Source of the DNA: Anthopleura xanthogrammica
Taxonomy: Eukaryota > Cnidaria > Anthozoa > Actiniaria > Actiniidae
Assembly (NCBI GenBank): GCA_964019055.1
Contig: OZ025207.1
Location: 3,735,001-3,799,000, forward strand
Length of the DNA: 64,000 nucleotides
Reading direction: 5' to 3'
The translations under genes and the position numbers were made by a program. The notes under the pieces were generated by a model, which was given only the letters and a program-made list of their open reading frames with translations, was not told where the DNA came from and made no database searches. Of the stretch, positions 62,101 to 64,000 are shown one piece after another; positions within the stretch are counted from its first letter, which is position 1, and each line of letters starts with the position of its first letter.

Positions 62101-62105
62101 GTCAT
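50142..62105 (-). CDS. Neurexin/contactin-associated-protein-like receptor, 4 exons
   Basis: A cell-surface adhesion-type protein of 901 residues from four minus-strand exons: 61852-62105, 53869-55024, 52958-53300 and 50142-51094 (2,706 nt, phases close exactly, GT/AG). In order it has a signal peptide (MTSHLLLVLLLLSSLVLGVS), laminin G 1 (about 25-208), laminin G 2 (about 215-375), one EGF domain (Cys 380-413, FPNPCLNGGTC), a fibrinogen-like segment (about 418-620, with CNCDIGDDKWRQDSGYITD and LGPLECFG, as in CNTNAP proteins), a Thr/Ser/Pro-rich stalk, one membrane helix (about 789-813) and an 88-residue basic-start cytoplasmic tail ending STAQI. Compared with CNTNAP/neurexin-IV it lacks the N-terminal discoidin domain and the later laminin G and EGF domains. 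The start at 62105 was preferred to an in-frame ATG at 62297 because it begins a clean signal peptide. Ligand unknown. Confidence 0.9.
51190..51296. mobile_element. Partial palindromic MITE (family 1)
   Basis: TTTCCCCATTTCAGGCCATT, AGAATAAAATTCTCAG and a CTTTAATAG end remain. It is a decayed single arm in the last intron of the CNTNAP-like gene. Confidence 0.5.
52585..52930. mobile_element. MITE with GGTACTCCCTATAG / AGGAGTACTCCCCCGGG ends
   Basis: Inverted GAGTACTCC ends with repeated GGTATAGAAAAG and AAAAGGGG motifs inside, related to 14717-15080. Its right end lies only about 28 bp from the donor of CNTNAP-like exon 3 (52958). Open frames across it on both strands are not convincing genes. 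Confidence 0.5.
53358..53467. mobile_element. Half-copy of palindromic MITE (family 1)
   Basis: TTTCCCATTTCAAACCACGT through CATGCGCAACCATTAAATAA is exactly one arm plus the core. The mirror arm is missing after the TTAA-containing centre. It lies in an intron of the CNTNAP-like gene. Confidence 0.6.
56733..57076. mobile_element. Large hairpin with repeated ACATGGACT / AGTCCATGT motifs
   Basis: GGCAATGACTAAAACATGGA on the left is the mirror of TCCATGTTTTAGTCATTGCC on the right. Both arms carry GGACT reiterations and ATAACATGGACTC or GAGTCCATGTTATC, then GTTCGAAA/TTTCGAAC. The loop of about 150 bp contains two GGGGTGGGGTG blocks. Non-coding. Confidence 0.65.
57470..57575 (-). mobile_element. 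tRNA-derived SINE remnant, minus strand
   Basis: On the minus strand GTTCGAGTCCCGCC (B box), GTTGGTTCTCTCCTGTGCTT and CGAGGGTTTTACCCCGGGTT match the family at 45031. The A-box head and tail are missing. Confidence 0.65.
58282..58487 (+). repeat. Direct duplication of about 57 bp
   Basis: TTTCTACAAAAAGAGATGTA followed by TTGTCTACAATAG and AACATGTTGGTTTAGCCT occurs at 58282 and again at 58430 with few changes. No gene was recognised. Confidence 0.7.
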
Positions 62106-62400
62106 TTCTCGCTTTAACGCCTTGGGAATGCACCAGAGATGAGCCTTGTGTAGCGAGCTATAATACCTGTCAAGCCCCAGCACAGCAGTGAAGGTAATTC
62201 TCACAGTGTTATCGAGTTGGGATCTGCAAACAGGGTAAATGGCTCCTTCAGTTTTCTTTTTCTTCTTAATTACCTCCCCCATTGCACGGGAATCCAATTA
62301 GCTGCCCATCAATATACTTTATACTGACACTAGAACAATAGACCACTACTCTGATTGGACGATCCATTTGATGCAATCCCCATCCTAGCCAATCAGAACG
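62106..62400 (-). promoter_or_regulatory. Candidate promoter and 5' leader of the CNTNAP-like gene
   Basis: On the minus strand a TATA-type box (GTATAAAG, 62317-62324) lies about 210 bp upstream of the start codon. Two CCAAT elements in opposite orientation (62353-62358 and 62389-62393) lie 30-75 bp further upstream. This spacing suits a transcript start near 62290. It is motif reading only. Confidence 0.5.
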
Positions 62401-64000
62401 CGGCTCCAATAAACCTAGCATAACATGATATTTGTTAAAAGCATAATTATTTCGAACAAGATGCGGTCAGTGTGGTGATGACCGAATATCCGAACCTCTA
62501 TTTGTTGTCTTTTAAGACCTTTTAAAACAGACTCTTACAAACATCCCTCCTTTCCTCTGCAAATCATCCATCAAAGCTCTTCACAAGTTCTTCAAATGCT
62601 TGTAAACCAGTAATACAATCACGACCAGATTTCGAAATCCTCTTGATCGTCACCACCTGCCTTCTCCATATATTGTTATGATTTTCAGTTTTCTAGAATC
62701 ACCCAAAAATGTACAGACAAGTATAAACGGCAAAAGATGTGTTTGTGTCTAACTAACTCCCCTAGACTCACAGCAGTTTATCAATATTTTATTTGTGTAC
62801 TTACTATCTTCACCGGGATGATTATTTTGATGGTATACCTAGACAAACATTTTCTTTTCGCGCCAAATTTTTTTTTCTATTCCTGTCACCATCGCTAAAA
62901 GCTTTTTCAAATAGTCTGAAATATGTCGTGTTTGTGGGATTCTGACGGCAATTATGACCCATTGAACAAGTTAGAAAACTTCATAGTTTTCTTTCTTTCT
63001 TTTTTCTCTGTTTTCATCACCTTTCATTCAATATCCAAGAAAGCATTCCTAACTTCAAGACGACGTTCAACAATTTTTCTTTATTTTCTAAGCACAAACC
63101 AAATTAGATTTTTTGTAATAACATTGAAGAATAACTCTCCAGACGTTTAATTCTTTTATCATCGCTCTCTCTATATTGCTTCTTATTTTTTCAATATCAT
63201 AATCACCATTAAAACAAAGCCGCCCTAATCAATCCAAGATGGCGACGGTCGTCACGTGATGACCAAGAGCAGCTGATAATATGAAAACACAAAGTATTGT
63301 AAAACATTGATATAAAAATTAGCTATGATAGTATAGTATAGTGTACATAATGAAAATAAGAATTAATGTATTCAGCATTGACTTATTTTGATGTTCTCTG
63401 TTGTCAAATTCTCAATTTAAGTCTATTTTATCCGAAAACTCGCGACTAAGAACTTCTTAGAATCAGAAGAAAAGAAATTAGAATGAAATCAAAGTGGAAA
63501 GTGTTTTTATTTTCCCTCGTGTTTTTATACTGATTTCACATCGATCTGCTAACATTTCATCTCATGTTTTAATTTTCATTAATTTTCTCTTATTAAGAGA
63601 TATCTTTTGTTGCTCTAGACATGATAACGTTCTTCCCAGACATCATTATTTCGTTCGTTTTTGTCACATGAATTATAGAAATGCCTTCGATCAGCGATAG
63701 CAGACATGTCGGGTTGTTATTAATGACAGAGTCTAAGAATGAAAACCAGCTCATCACAAAGCTTTCAGTCTGTTTGTTCAGCGCATGTAGACCTTTCACG
63801 TGACATCAAAGCAGCTCAATTTGGAGGACAAAATAAAAGAATTTCAATCTCCTGAGGATTTGTTTTGTCCTCAAAATTGAGCTGCATTCCGACGTGCTGT
63901 CCCTTGAAGGGTTCTATAGACAACAGTCATGCTCAAATCTGGTAAGAGGACACTCTCGACCCAGTACTCCGTCATTCTTAATGCGCATGAGCTAACCAGT
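62401..64000. other. Upstream intergenic region, no gene recognised
   Basis: AT-rich sequence with no supported coding frame. The only recognised element is the family-2 MITE at 63787-63918. AAGATGGCGACGGTCGTCAC at 63236 resembles promoter-type CpG/YY1-like motifs, but no adjacent coding exon was found. Confidence 0.5.
63787..63918. mobile_element. Palindromic MITE (family 2)
   Basis: TAGACCTTTCACGTGACATC, AAAGCAGCTCAATTTGGAGG, mirrored by GTCCTCAAAATTGAGCTGCA, TTCCGACGTGCTG and AAGGGTTCTATA. It is slightly shortened in the centre. Confidence 0.75.

Noticed and set aside
62106..62297. Upstream in-frame ATG at 62297 extending the CNTNAP-like protein by 64 residues
   Set aside because: The extension is Lys-rich and would bury the signal peptide that starts at 62105; it overlaps the likely 5' leader.

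Overview
This is intron-rich metazoan DNA, most likely from an anthozoan cnidarian (stony coral or sea anemone); the lineage is inferred from gene style and repeat load, not proven. Exons were placed by eye from protein similarity to remembered family members, GT/AG (once GC/AG) junctions and unbroken codon phase. In every multi-exon gene the phases close exactly, with one exception discussed below.

Layout. (1) 27-4698, minus strand: the first nine coding exons of nucleoporin SEH1 (WD40 protein); its 3' end lies beyond the left edge. (2) 5604-37594, plus strand: a complete Piezo mechanosensitive channel gene in 42 coding exons, about 2,335 residues, head to head with SEH1 across a 905-bp gap. 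One Piezo exon carries an 8-bp tandem duplication that breaks the frame just before the extracellular cap domain. (3) 37.7-47.6 kb: a tandem segmental duplication holding two intact four-exon cytosolic sulfotransferase genes on the minus strand (38746-42762 and 44214-47158), 251 residues each. (4) 50142-62105, minus strand: a four-exon, 901-residue neurexin/contactin-associated-protein-like membrane receptor (signal peptide, two laminin G domains, EGF, fibrinogen-like segment, Thr/Ser/Pro stalk, one membrane span).

Introns and gaps are crowded with non-coding elements: two palindromic MITE families with six or more copies each, several other hairpin MITEs, a nested 1-kb TTAA-flanked element with CCC-starting inverted ends, a tRNA-derived SINE family, 129-bp, 104-bp, about 48-bp and 42-bp tandem arrays, and four very long microsatellites. 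No autonomous transposase or reverse transcriptase gene, rRNA, CRISPR array or convincing functional tRNA was seen.

The four gene types (nuclear pore/TORC1 signalling, mechanosensation, small-molecule sulfation, cell adhesion) do not form an evident pathway. The window reads as an ordinary animal gene neighbourhood with unusually rich repeat biology, and I did not find a clear new multi-gene system.
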